A DNA stretch of 64,000 nucleotides from contig JAIEPX010000002.1 of the NCBI GenBank assembly GCA_019748175.1, positions 1 to 64,000 on the forward strand, written 5' to 3'. Positions 18,014-28,300 of this stretch are shown in pieces (position 1 is the stretch's first letter; the number at the start of each line of letters is the position of its first letter). A program made the translations under genes and the position numbers. Under the pieces are notes generated by a model that made no database searches, was not told the origin of the DNA, and saw nothing but the letters and a program-made list of their open reading frames with translations. Source of the DNA: Gammaproteobacteria bacterium (lineage in GTDB: Bacteria > Pseudomonadota > Gammaproteobacteria > JAIEPX01).

Positions 18014-21000
18014 TTAGAGATACAGTGTAATATCTGAAGGGTCAGGTTGTATGTGAGTTTCTGGGTTATTGTTGCTGGGACTTTGGTTGAAGATTTGGTC
18101 TGTTTCGCTCACTATTTTGTAAAAGTCAGAAATAATATCTTTTTCTTCCTGCTTCCTAAAAAAGCTTAGTGAGGAGCGGGATATTGTGCTTTCAAAATGT
18201 GCTAGTAGATTTTTATAGATGTTGAGTAATAATTGCTCGCAGGGAAGTGACTCAATTGTTGTGAGTGCAGATAAATAATCGTCAAGAAGTTTTAGTACAG
18301 TTTCAAACATGATTGATGAATTATTGTAAGATGCTATAGTTTGGCTTTTAAGGTCATTAATGATTTTTCTCGTTGGCTCAGAGTCAAGTGGTTTGTTGAG
18401 ATAGAAGTATGACGAGAATATGTGTTGATTTTCAAAGAGTTTACAAAGCACTAAGATGATATAGAGCAATGAATAGTGTCTGGTGCGAAGTGGGCCAAGT
18501 TTGCAGGCGAGGGCATCGGATTGTTCTTTTGGACGTAAAATCATGTCAAATTTAAATATTCTCCATAGTTCATAGTATTCCCAAAAGTTATCTGGATTCT
18601 GAATATCACACTCATCAATTGATTCTAGTAATGGAATTATTTGCCATTGATTTTTGTGATAGAGTGCAAGTTGGATGTGCTTTGCCTTCACTTTAATCGG
18701 GTGATCTTCCAGAAGTTGTCGAAGGTATTGTGAGTGAAGATGTAGAGAGCGGATTGATGGCGATTTGACAATATTTTCAATCATATAATTTAGTGTTTCG
18801 TTGTATGATTTTTCGATGATGAACGGAGTAGATAATATCGCATGAAGCGTTTTAAAGTGATTGGTTTTATAGGCAAGGAGTAGTGCGATATTAACTTCAT
18901 TTTTTATATCAATAAATGATCGAATGTCATCGTCAATATAGGTGGTTTTATAGCTATTAATACAGTCTAATGCGAAGATGAAAAGCTCAAATAATTCTTC
19001 AAGTTCGAGCGTGTTGTAATCAATCAAAGCATGGTGAAATTTAATGGTGTATTTCTCATCGATTATTTTAGTTAATGTTTCAGTCAATGCTAATAGCCAG
19101 ATATGTAAATGATTAGATTGTGAGATGACTCTTTTTAGCGGCTTTATAAACATTGGGAAATTAGAGCTAATTGGGTTAAGAGAATCTATCAGTTTAGTAG
19201 CAATCGCTTTTTCAGTGGGAAGGTCAGCTGGCTTTAGTCTGGAATTAATGAGTTCTCGAAGTGATAGATATAGATCGGTATCTTTATAGTATAGAAAAAT
19301 TTCAGCGGCCAATTTATGTGCATGATTACTAGAATCAAAATGAAGAAAGGGTAGTGCTCTTTCAAATGAGGTTAGGAGTAATTTGAATCCATAAGTGAAT
19401 TTTTTATCGCCATCATTGGGTATGATATTAATTTCACGGCCGTAATGGAATAGTCGCCATTCGGCAAGTTTTTTTTCACCTAAAATATAGGCTTCAAATA
19501 CTAGTATGCAAACACTTTTGATCGGATCTTGAGGGTCTATGAAAGGGTTTGAGCTCACTTTATCTTGAAGTGAGATAATGCCGTCATTATTTGCAGTTCT
19601 TGGTTTTTCAAGTAGGATAGTTTCGCTGTGTTGACCTTGTTTGAATGCTTCTAAGAATAGGTATTCTAATAAGATACTATCAATTTCTTTAATCTCTTTA
19701 AGGCAAAGCCGAATAGTAACCCAGTATTTTTTCACTGCAGCCATTGTCAACATCTCGCTGAGGCCCATAAACTTGATTTGACGAGGATTGCCTTTTTCTG
19801 CTAGATAATCGACTAAGTCGAAGATTCGAAATTTTAATTTATTTTTCTCCGAATTAGTTGCTTTTATGAGTATATCGGCCAATTCAAAGGCTTCTATCCT
19901 GATAAGCTCAGCAATAATAGGGTCATTTTTTTGAATAAGATTTCTATCTAGAAGATTTTTAAATATTATATGAAGTAAATTTGGATCTGTGTATTCCAGT
20001 TTTTTAAGTCGCAAGGGCCTCAAAACACGCACTAACGCACGAGCATAACCCTTCTGTAACATATAAAGAGCTAGTGGAGTGCCTTCAACTTCTTCTAGAA
20101 AAATATTTAGAGTTAATTTGTTGAGCCCTAGGAGGAAATCAAAATTATGTTTTTTATAGTCATTGAGCCTTTTTGTTTTGTCATTAAAGATACTATCGCA
20201 CTGTTGAAGATCTCTTATACGCATTTCTGAAGTATATAAAGAAATCTCATGTTGTTTATTGGGTGCGTTAAACCTATCTAAAAATGATTTAGATTTTTCT
20301 GCGGGCTTATTGTAAAAAACAACTGGAAGTTTGAAACTCTGATTGAGTAAAACGCCGTTGTTTTGTTCAACAGATTCTAAAAGTTCTTGTGCAAAATCAT
20401 AAGCTAGTAAACGAGAACTTAGAGTGTTTGAGCATATTGCCACAAAGCTTTTATGTGGATTGAACCTCATTCGGGCTAAAACTTCATTAGTTTTAGAATC
20501 TATTAATCTTTCATTGACAACAGCACGCTTAAATTCGGATAATTGATTTTCAGAGAAGTGGCGGTCTTTTTGATTTAATAGTCTGAGTTGCTGACCAGCA
20601 GTGAATGGGCTATCGGTTTCAAAAGGTCTGCCGATAGTGCCGCCATCTGTTTTTAGAAGACGACTAATTCTTACATCGCTGTGATGTGTCACAAGTCCGT
20701 ATAATGTATCCCTGCGTAAATGTCCGAAGGCAGGGCTTAAGAGCCAGTCATCAATGAGCGTTAAGGATTGAATTTGCGTGAATCCATTCTTATTCACTCC
20801 ATTGTTCGATACTCTCTTATGTCTATGTAGAAGAGTGCCATCAGGATGAATAATGTAGGCACCTCGATTGACTGGTCGTAAATTTTGAAGTGCTCGATTA
20901 TCTTTATGGGTATTAAAAAGAGTTGTCAAAAATGTGCTTGTAAAATCCATTGTATCTGCTCGCAGTGTTTTTAAAAAGCAATCTTTGAAAAACTCTGCGG

Positions 21001-21469
21001 GTAAAGACTCTGCTCTAAGCATTGACAACCTATTTATAAAATGAAATTGATCAGAAGTGATAGTTAGTTGTTTTTCTTTTAATCTAGGGAAGTCGGGATT
21101 TTTTATGGGTAATATATGAAGTAAAAATTGATTATATGCGCGAGCATGTTGTGGAGCATCAAAAAAGATTAGGGCATGAGCACTACGATGCTGAATATTT
21201 CTGACATGTCGATACAGTGTAACTACGATGTGAGTGTGCAAAAAATCGTGTAATGGGCCAGCCTTTGATATAGTTGAATCTATGTATTTTTCTAAATGGG
21301 GCCAATCTAAGGAAATAGTATTGTCATTTAAAAGTACTTCATGGCCAATTAAAGGAGTTGTCTTTTCAATAAGCGTGCGCAACTGATCAAGCGAAATAGT
21401 AATTTTAAGGCCGCCTTCATTTTCTGGGATTCCCAGGCAATCATTCCAGATGTTTATTATGTCAGCCAT
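18014..21469 (-). CDS. Giant paralog family protein, type B, internally deleted
   Basis: Unknown function; 1151 residues. It starts MADIINIWNDCLG, matching the second-codon region of the gene at 30100-33873, so these two form subtype B. The shared N-terminal domain has FLKTLRADTMDFTS, NLRPVNRG, FTQIQSLTLIDD, LSPAFG, LYGLVTHHSD, DGGTIGRPF, TNEVLARMRFNP and FLLGL. Compared with the other B gene it lacks about 110 residues of the repeat region, between the phrase HSETILLEKP and FIDPQDPIKSVC. The frame is intact. Both B proteins end in PDPxDI and LYL. It is the last gene of the five-gene minus-strand array, 13 bases after its neighbour, and converges with the thioesterase gene. Confidence 0.85.
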   Translation of the reverse strand: MADIINIWNDCLGIPENEGGLKITISLDQLRTLIEKTTPLIGHEVLLNDNTISLDWPHLEKYIDSTISKAGPLHDFLHTHIVVTLYRHVRNIQHRSAHALIFFDAPQHARAYNQFLLHILPIKNPDFPRLKEKQLTITSDQFHFINRLSMLRAESLPAEFFKDCFLKTLRADTMDFTSTFLTTLFNTHKDNRALQNLRPVNRGAYIIHPDGTLLHRHKRVSNNGVNKNGFTQIQSLTLIDDWLLSPAFGHLRRDTLYGLVTHHSDVRISRLLKTDGGTIGRPFETDSPFTAGQQLRLLNQKDRHFSENQLSEFKRAVVNERLIDSKTNEVLARMRFNPHKSFVAICSNTLSSRLLAYDFAQELLESVEQNNGVLLNQSFKLPVVFYNKPAEKSKSFLDRFNAPNKQHEISLYTSEMRIRDLQQCDSIFNDKTKRLNDYKKHNFDFLLGLNKLTLNIFLEEVEGTPLALYMLQKGYARALVRVLRPLRLKKLEYTDPNLLHIIFKNLLDRNLIQKNDPIIAELIRIEAFELADILIKATNSEKNKLKFRIFDLVDYLAEKGNPRQIKFMGLSEMLTMAAVKKYWVTIRLCLKEIKEIDSILLEYLFLEAFKQGQHSETILLEKPRTANNDGIISLQDKVSSNPFIDPQDPIKSVCILVFEAYILGEKKLAEWRLFHYGREINIIPNDGDKKFTYGFKLLLTSFERALPFLHFDSSNHAHKLAAEIFLYYKDTDLYLSLRELINSRLKPADLPTEKAIATKLIDSLNPISSNFPMFIKPLKRVISQSNHLHIWLLALTETLTKIIDEKYTIKFHHALIDYNTLELEELFELFIFALDCINSYKTTYIDDDIRSFIDIKNEVNIALLLAYKTNHFKTLHAILSTPFIIEKSYNETLNYMIENIVKSPSIRSLHLHSQYLRQLLEDHPIKVKAKHIQLALYHKNQWQIIPLLESIDECDIQNPDNFWEYYELWRIFKFDMILRPKEQSDALACKLGPLRTRHYSLLYIILVLCKLFENQHIFSSYFYLNKPLDSEPTRKIINDLKSQTIASYNNSSIMFETVLKLLDDYLSALTTIESLPCEQLLLNIYKNLLAHFESTISRSSLSFFRKQEEKDIISDFYKIVSETDQIFNQSPSNNNPETHIQPDPSDITLYL

Positions 21470-21482
21470 AGTTAATTCTCTC

Positions 21483-24400
21483 TCAGTTTGCAGAAATTCT
21501 TTGATAATTGAATCTTTCTTCTATTTCTACACGAGTGTAGTCTATCTCATCAGTGGTTAATTGATAAGGTTCAACGTTGTTTTGTCTAATTAAGATGTCG
21601 ATATTTTGTAAATAGTGATAAGTTTCATAATTAAAAAGACCTCTTTTTGATCGATTAAAGAAGGGGATGCGCGGTGCAGGAGGGAGGGCTTGCTGTAAGA
21701 TCTCCATTACTTCTTGATAGGTATCATTGATGAGGACTTCATCAGGTATTTTGTCAGTGCTGCCAAAATAGTCATTGAGAGTTTTAAGAAGTTTTGGATG
21801 ATGATCGCAGTTTTCTAGTGTGATTTTAGATTTATCATTATAAATAAGAGTCTCATCAGTCCCTTTCTTTACTCGCTCACAGCACAGAAGACTCTGGAGA
21901 TTCGGCCAAAAAGAGCCCATGTAGGCTTTATAGCGATTGTTAAAAAGAACGACAAGTGTTATCAGTGTAAAATGTCTTATTATGTGAGGTTCTAATAAAG
22001 GTAACCATAATTTTCGATTGTCCGTTGACTTTCCCTCGTAATAATCGTCATAAACGGTGCTAATTTGCCATAAATTAAAGTAATCCCACGCAGAAAATTT
22101 ATTCTTATATTTTTCTTTTTGTAACTCTTGAAGGATAAGGATTATTTTATAATAAGAATGCGGCGATGATTTCAAAGATAAATGTTTGTGTGTTAGGGTG
22201 AAATTGTAATGACTCATTAGATAAAGAAAATAACGTGATTCTGAATAAGATATCGCTACTGTAAATAGCTTTTCTCTTTGTGATTCTGATAGTGACATAT
22301 CTTGCAATATTATACCTGTTAGTATAGTGTTTTTTGAGCATATAGCATGTTCGAATACATCTTCGAGCATTTGGTCGTCTAACTTGAGATTTGAATCGTG
22401 CTGTCTGATAGTAAGAATGAGTGTATAAATTAAAGCCGAATTTTTACCGTAAAGTCGATATTTCATCGAAAACTTTTGAATTTTATCAAGTATGTGGGGA
22501 TGCCATAGATCAAGTCTTGTCGAAGTAAAGATCATCGACTGTATTATTTCAATATTATTGGGAGATATTTTCTTCAGTGATGATGTTATAATAATTTCTT
22601 CGGTTTTTATTATACTGATTCCCAGTTTATTCAGCAATATTATTTGTACTGTTCTTAGAAAAGAAATATCTTTATATTTGAAGCTTAATTCGACTAGACT
22701 TTCAAAAAATGCATTAACATAAGTTGGGTCAGAATGATAAAGTAGGAAGCCGAAGTGTGTCAGCGTCGCTTCAGTATCATCTAAAAATAGATGCATTGTG
22801 GTAATAGTATTTCTGTGGTTGGCTGGTAGTAATTGGTATTGATGTCCGTAGTGATTTAGTCTGTACTCAGCAATAGCTGACTGGTTTGCGAATAACGCTT
22901 CAAAAATTAAATAGCAGATGCTTAGCTTGGTGTTGTTTGGGTCAATGAGACTGCGTGTTGAGTCAGCAGCACTGAGAGCAGTGAGTGCCTGAGAGTTTTT
23001 TCGTATTCGAGCTAAATCTACTGCGAGCCAAAACCGGGTTTCCGTATACCCGTCAAGATGTTCGCGCTCAAGCTCCCATAATTGTGGTATAAGAGCGTTA
23101 TAGTCATGCTGAATACCAAAAAATAAAGCTGACGTTAAAAAGTATTTTTGACCATATAAAAATCGCCATCCAGGGTCCATGTGTTTGCTTAATATTAAAT
23201 TGGCGAGTTTATGTTGTTTGTTTCGAAGAGCTTCTATTAAGACTATGCTCAATTCAAAAATTTCGATATTTTGATAATGAGTAATGAGTAGTTCAATGAT
23301 ACCCCATCGTTTTTTAGTTAAGGCATTTTGAAATACCTCTTTGGCATGTTTAGCACTGATACTTTTTCTTCTTAGTAAAAAAACAATATCGGAGTCATCG
23401 CTTGAGTCGTGTCTTTGGTTGCAGGCTGTAGAGAATAGACTATGTATGGTCTCTTGGCTAATTTGTGGAAATTCTTTAAGGCAGAGTCTTACAGTTACCC
23501 AATAGTGATGTTGAGCGGCCTTTTTGAGTGTTTCATCGAGTCCTAAATACTCAAAATGCCTGGGGTTGCCTTTTCTAATAATGTAGATAGTTAACCTGTA
23601 CGTTAATATTTTTCCATTTGATTCTTCTTTTATCTCGAGGTCATCAATTCTTGATTCAGTTGCATCAATGACTTTAGTGGCAAGCTCAAATGCTTCTGCG
23701 ACGATCAGATGTGAAATGATGGAGTCATTCTTTTTAAAATAGCGTTCGGAGATAAGTGAGTTGAATACGAGATCAGTCAGTGGTTGAGTGTCTGTAGATG
23801 GGCAAATAAGATGTTGTCTTCCTGGTCGCAGTAACCGTAATAGCATTCGTATGTGATTTGTTCTTATTATTTCCATGGCTAATGGTGTGTCAAAACGAAT
23901 TGGCTCTAATAGTACTTCGGCTGTTATACTTTTTAATCCTAAAAGAAATTCAAAATTCATCGCTGCTACTTTTTCATTTTTAGCATCTTTACTGTTGCTT
24001 ATTTCATCAGATTGAGATAAATCATTTTTTCTCATTTCACGGGTATAAATAAATATGTTATGTAGAGGGTTTTCGGCAACTAAATTCGTTACTCTTTTTG
24101 TATAAACCCATGTGGTATTTTTTAAGTAGAAAATTATGGGTATTCTAAATTTTTGATTAAGTGTCCAGCCATTTCTTTTTGCATACTCGGCGTAATGTTC
24201 CAAGGTTTCTTCTGCAAAGTCAAAGGCGAGCAGTCGTGCTTCTAGATTATCTGCGCAGATACATATCATGCTTCTGAAAGGATCAAAACGTATCCTGGCT
24301 AGTACCTCATTAGTCTTATCTCTAAAATACAGCTGTTTGATTTTAGCCTTTTTAAATTGTTCTAATTCTTCGGGTGAATATAATCGTCCGTAATGTGGAT

Positions 24401-25256
24401 TTCTCATTTCAGTAGATAGATTTGTAGCTGCTTTTTCCGTGTCAGAATCAAAGGGCCTACATACTGTTCCACCATCTGTAAGTAATAAACGATTGGGTTT
24501 TACATCCTTTCTATAGGACAATATTCCGTAGAGTTTAGGATTACGATCTCTATCAAAACCAAAAGCGGGCGTTAGTGCTTTAGAGTCTAGGAGAGTACAA
24601 GATTGAATTTGACTAAAGCTTTTTTTATCTGTGACTATCGATGTCGCCTTTTCTATTCTTGATTCAACAGCCCCGTTGCCCGCAACGGTAAATTTCAAAC
24701 GGTTTAAAGACCGTAAATTTTGTAACCTTCGAGTATCATTGGGGCCTGGAATTATACCTTTTATAAATCGATCGCTGTAATCGAATTCATCAGCTCTCAG
24801 AGTCTTTAAATAATAATCTGATAAAGTATCGGCTGAAAGTAGTCCTGTTTTTAGCTTTGCTGCGCGTCGGCAGAAAAAAAGCTGCTCTTCAGTTAAAATA
24901 ATCTCTATATTGTCGATTTTAGGATATTCTGAATTAATTACTGGAAATGTATGTTGAGTAAAAGCAAGAAATGCTTGGGCTGATTGGGTATTCTTAAAGG
25001 TTAGTTTAGTCAGGTCTGAATCAAGAGATTCTTCAGATTTTTCCAAATCTTGAAAGTGGGCAAATATGATTGCATGCAGATTATCAAAACGTTCGTCATC
25101 CTTAGGAATTTTAGAGGCTAAATAGGATTCGAAGTGATCCCACGATACTTCAGTCCCAATCCTGGTTATTGTGATCTGAATGAGGCTATTGAGGGTGTCT
25201 TGGTCCATGCTGCCCTTTATAGTCTCATCAAGATGTAGTGTGTAGTCTTTAGCCAT
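21483..25256 (-). CDS. Giant paralog family protein, type A
   Basis: Unknown function; 1257 residues, starting MAKDYTLHLDETIKGS. The first 60 residues, including VSWDHFESYLASKIP, match the genes at 25327 and 33890 and define subtype A. The shared domain follows: YYLKTLRADEFDYSDRFIKG, NLRSLNR, FSQIQSCTLLDSKALTPAFGF, DGGTVCRPF, TNEVLARIRFDP and FEFLLGL. In LYGILSYRKD the usual histidine of THxND is replaced by tyrosine. Helical repeats fill the C-terminal two thirds, with YWVTVRLCLKEFP as one unit. No signal peptide or membrane span is seen. A 70-base gap containing a palindrome separates it from the preceding gene. Confidence 0.85.
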   Translation of the reverse strand: MAKDYTLHLDETIKGSMDQDTLNSLIQITITRIGTEVSWDHFESYLASKIPKDDERFDNLHAIIFAHFQDLEKSEESLDSDLTKLTFKNTQSAQAFLAFTQHTFPVINSEYPKIDNIEIILTEEQLFFCRRAAKLKTGLLSADTLSDYYLKTLRADEFDYSDRFIKGIIPGPNDTRRLQNLRSLNRLKFTVAGNGAVESRIEKATSIVTDKKSFSQIQSCTLLDSKALTPAFGFDRDRNPKLYGILSYRKDVKPNRLLLTDGGTVCRPFDSDTEKAATNLSTEMRNPHYGRLYSPEELEQFKKAKIKQLYFRDKTNEVLARIRFDPFRSMICICADNLEARLLAFDFAEETLEHYAEYAKRNGWTLNQKFRIPIIFYLKNTTWVYTKRVTNLVAENPLHNIFIYTREMRKNDLSQSDEISNSKDAKNEKVAAMNFEFLLGLKSITAEVLLEPIRFDTPLAMEIIRTNHIRMLLRLLRPGRQHLICPSTDTQPLTDLVFNSLISERYFKKNDSIISHLIVAEAFELATKVIDATESRIDDLEIKEESNGKILTYRLTIYIIRKGNPRHFEYLGLDETLKKAAQHHYWVTVRLCLKEFPQISQETIHSLFSTACNQRHDSSDDSDIVFLLRRKSISAKHAKEVFQNALTKKRWGIIELLITHYQNIEIFELSIVLIEALRNKQHKLANLILSKHMDPGWRFLYGQKYFLTSALFFGIQHDYNALIPQLWELEREHLDGYTETRFWLAVDLARIRKNSQALTALSAADSTRSLIDPNNTKLSICYLIFEALFANQSAIAEYRLNHYGHQYQLLPANHRNTITTMHLFLDDTEATLTHFGFLLYHSDPTYVNAFFESLVELSFKYKDISFLRTVQIILLNKLGISIIKTEEIIITSSLKKISPNNIEIIQSMIFTSTRLDLWHPHILDKIQKFSMKYRLYGKNSALIYTLILTIRQHDSNLKLDDQMLEDVFEHAICSKNTILTGIILQDMSLSESQREKLFTVAISYSESRYFLYLMSHYNFTLTHKHLSLKSSPHSYYKIILILQELQKEKYKNKFSAWDYFNLWQISTVYDDYYEGKSTDNRKLWLPLLEPHIIRHFTLITLVVLFNNRYKAYMGSFWPNLQSLLCCERVKKGTDETLIYNDKSKITLENCDHHPKLLKTLNDYFGSTDKIPDEVLINDTYQEVMEILQQALPPAPRIPFFNRSKRGLFNYETYHYLQNIDILIRQNNVEPYQLTTDEIDYTRVEIEERFNYQRISAN

Positions 25257-25285
25257 CTCTACTCGCTGTTTTTACTGTGTATTTG

Positions 25286-25302
25286 TACGATATATTATCG
25301 TA
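25286..25302. repeat. Perfect palindrome in the gap between two giant paralogs
   Basis: TACGATA at 25286-25292 and TATCGTA at 25296-25302 are perfect inverted repeats around TAT. The site lies in the 70-base gap upstream of the gene that starts at 25256. It might be an operator for an internal promoter or a weak hairpin; the AT-rich stem argues against a strong terminator. Confidence 0.5.
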
Positions 25303-25326
25303 ATAATCTATAAATTAATTAAAAAA

Positions 25327-28300
25327 TCAGAGGGTTTTATGCGCTCCTGAGACATCGGTATCTGGCTCTACACTTTTATCGTGTAGCTGAGTGTTGTCAG
25401 GCTCAGGTTGTATGATCAATTGATGAATATCTTTTACTTGTTGGTATAATTTTGATATTTCTTTAAGTTTCGTTGAGCTAAAAAAATTGAATGAGGAACT
25501 ACGTTCAAATTGTTGTGATTCATATAATTCTATTACAGCCTCCACTGATCTTGATGTCGAATCAGGATTGATCACATTGCTCAAATAGCGTGCCTTATTC
25601 TGATTAATTTGCTCAAGAACAAAGAGAACGATTTCTAAAAGACCGATCATTAGATCTAGTTCATTATTTTTTCTGCTCTCACGCAAAGCACTAAAGACCT
25701 CTTTTGATGTCAATGTATCTAACCAGCGGTCTAAGTGATTTGAATTTTTAATAAACGCCATTAGAGCCTGTCTTTTTTCTAGCGGTGTTGCTAGTATTAG
25801 AGTACCGGCAATGTTTCTTTCGGCACAGCACGAACACACTTTTATTGTAGAAAATGATTTTTCACGCATAATTATGCATGGTGTAGCATTGCCATAGTAT
25901 AGAAATACATTTTCAATACACTTAAAGGGTTCATTTTCAGATGAATAAGGTAGATAGGGTAAAGCTCTTTCATAGGCACTTAATAATATTGTTAATCCTT
26001 CAGTGATGTTGGTGCAACCAGGCGCAATAAATCCAAATTGATGACCATAATGAAATAATCGCCATTCCGCCAATGCTCTTTCACCTATAAAATACGCTTC
26101 AAAGACTAATAGACAAACACTTTTAAGAGGGTCTGTTAGATCTAATAGTGGATTTTGAGCAACTTTGGGTTCTAAGTAGTCTATAGCAGATTTATGTTTT
26201 AACAATTTAGCGAGATCCAGAGCGAGTCTTAGTCGTCTTTTAGAGTTGTCATGATAACTGATAATTTCGTGTTGGTAAGAAACTTCCATTAGATCTTTTA
26301 ACTGGTATTTCACGACATAAAATATTGTCGATAGTAATTGATACTCATGGCCTATTTCTCGCCATTTGTCTGATTTAACGACAGGAAATAACTTGCGAGC
26401 TAATCCGATTTCTCTGTCACGCATTGCAAGTAGAAGAGCGCAACCGAATTGTGAATAATTTTCAGGATTTTGGATAGACGAGAGATAGGATGATATCGTG
26501 TCCCATTTAGGGGGTTTTTCTCTTACAGCACACCACAATTCATGGTTTATTGCCTTGCTAAATGCCCTCGGCTTCCAGTGGAGTCTAAGCTCGTCTCTTA
26601 GAGAGGGTTCAATTCCTACTGATAAGAGCGTTTTTATTGTCTCCAGATAAATTTCATCGGATTCTGAGAGGTAAAATCTTACACCACTCCAATTTTTTGT
26701 TTCGGCGGCTTTAACAACCCTTTCATTAACAAAATCATTAATATTGCGAGAGTAGAGTTTTTTAAATCGTAAAAATGTAGCTCTTTCAATTTCTACGCTT
26801 TGTTCACCTGCTAATAATAAAACTCCATGAAACATCTCCGAATCAATCTTTTCAATTTCTGAGAGATAAAGCTGAGCTAAATCCCATTTTTTAGCGAATA
26901 AGACTCTGTCTAATCTATTTTCAAGATATCTAGTGATATTCTCATCGTCGGTATCTCCGTAATCTACAAGTTCTGAATATAAATCATTTTCTTTTATATC
27001 GATAATAATAGTGAATAAAATATCGGTGGCTTTATAGGATACATATTTAGGATAAAAGAAATTTTTGATTAGTTCTCTTTTCCAGTAGCCTATATAATTT
27101 GAAGATAGAACTAACGCACGAATACTACTTATATTACTTTCCGATAGTTTTGATAGAGCTAATTTAATTATTAATTGTTCTGTTTTGCTTTCGGTAATAT
27201 TGAGGTTTTTGAAAAATAACTGTTGTAAGTGTCTGACAGTTGAAATATTGTAATCTGGCAGACATAAATCGAGAAGGCTTCCAAAAAATGCATTAATATA
27301 TGAGTCGTTGTGCTCAGATACAAAATCATTAAACAGTAATAAAGCGGTTTCAAATTCATCTGAGTAAGCTTCTAGGGCTGCTACAGTCGTTAAGCTTGCA
27401 CTCGTTGAAAGCCTGAATTGCGCAACCTCGGGTTGATTTGCAAAAAGAGCTTCGAAAACCCTATAACAGCTACTTAGTTTAATATTGTAAGGATCAATCT
27501 GTGTAGGGTTTTTGTAGTCCACATGTAAAATATCAAGAGCTGAGTTGTTATCTCGAACTCGAGCCAAATCTACCGCGAGCCAATAACGTGCTTCAGTGTA
27601 TTGATCAGGATACTTGTTTTCGTACTCAACTAGCTGTGAAAGAAGGTCATTAAACCCGTATCGAATCCCATATAATAAAGTCGAAGTTAATGCATAGGGT
27701 AAAGATAAAGCTGGTCTAGGGTGTGTATGGATGCCTATTCGTAAAATTAATAAAGCAGGTTTAGATTCCGCAATTTTAAGGGCTGCTAACAATAAGAAAT
27801 AGGTTTCAAAGTTTTTAATGATAAGTTCTAAGAGCTCATGATCAGCTTTCTGCAAAGCACGTTCCAATACTTTTTGAATTGCAACGATACTAACCTTTTT
27901 CTGTTTGAGTAAAAAAATTATATCTGTATCATTTGCACTATCTTTTTTATCACAGGCAGCGATTAAGAGATGGTCAAGTGTTTCTTGTGTGATGCCAGAG
28001 TACTCCTTCAAGAAAAATCTCACGGTAGTCCAGTGGCCATAATCTGCAGCCGATTTTACCTTTTTTTCAATCCCAATAGAGCCAAAATCTTGAGTAATTT
28101 CTCTAACAATAGTTGTATCTGAATTGTCTTGACTGCACTTTAAGTTTTCATGATAGGTTAAGATGATTTCTGAGAGCTTGAAATCTGATTTATCTAAAGT
28201 GTTTTTCAACGCTAGTTTAATGGTTTTAAGGCTAACTTTTCTCTTTTTCAGTAAAAAAACGATATCTGGTGTACTTGATCCTCTTTTATTGTTGCATGCT

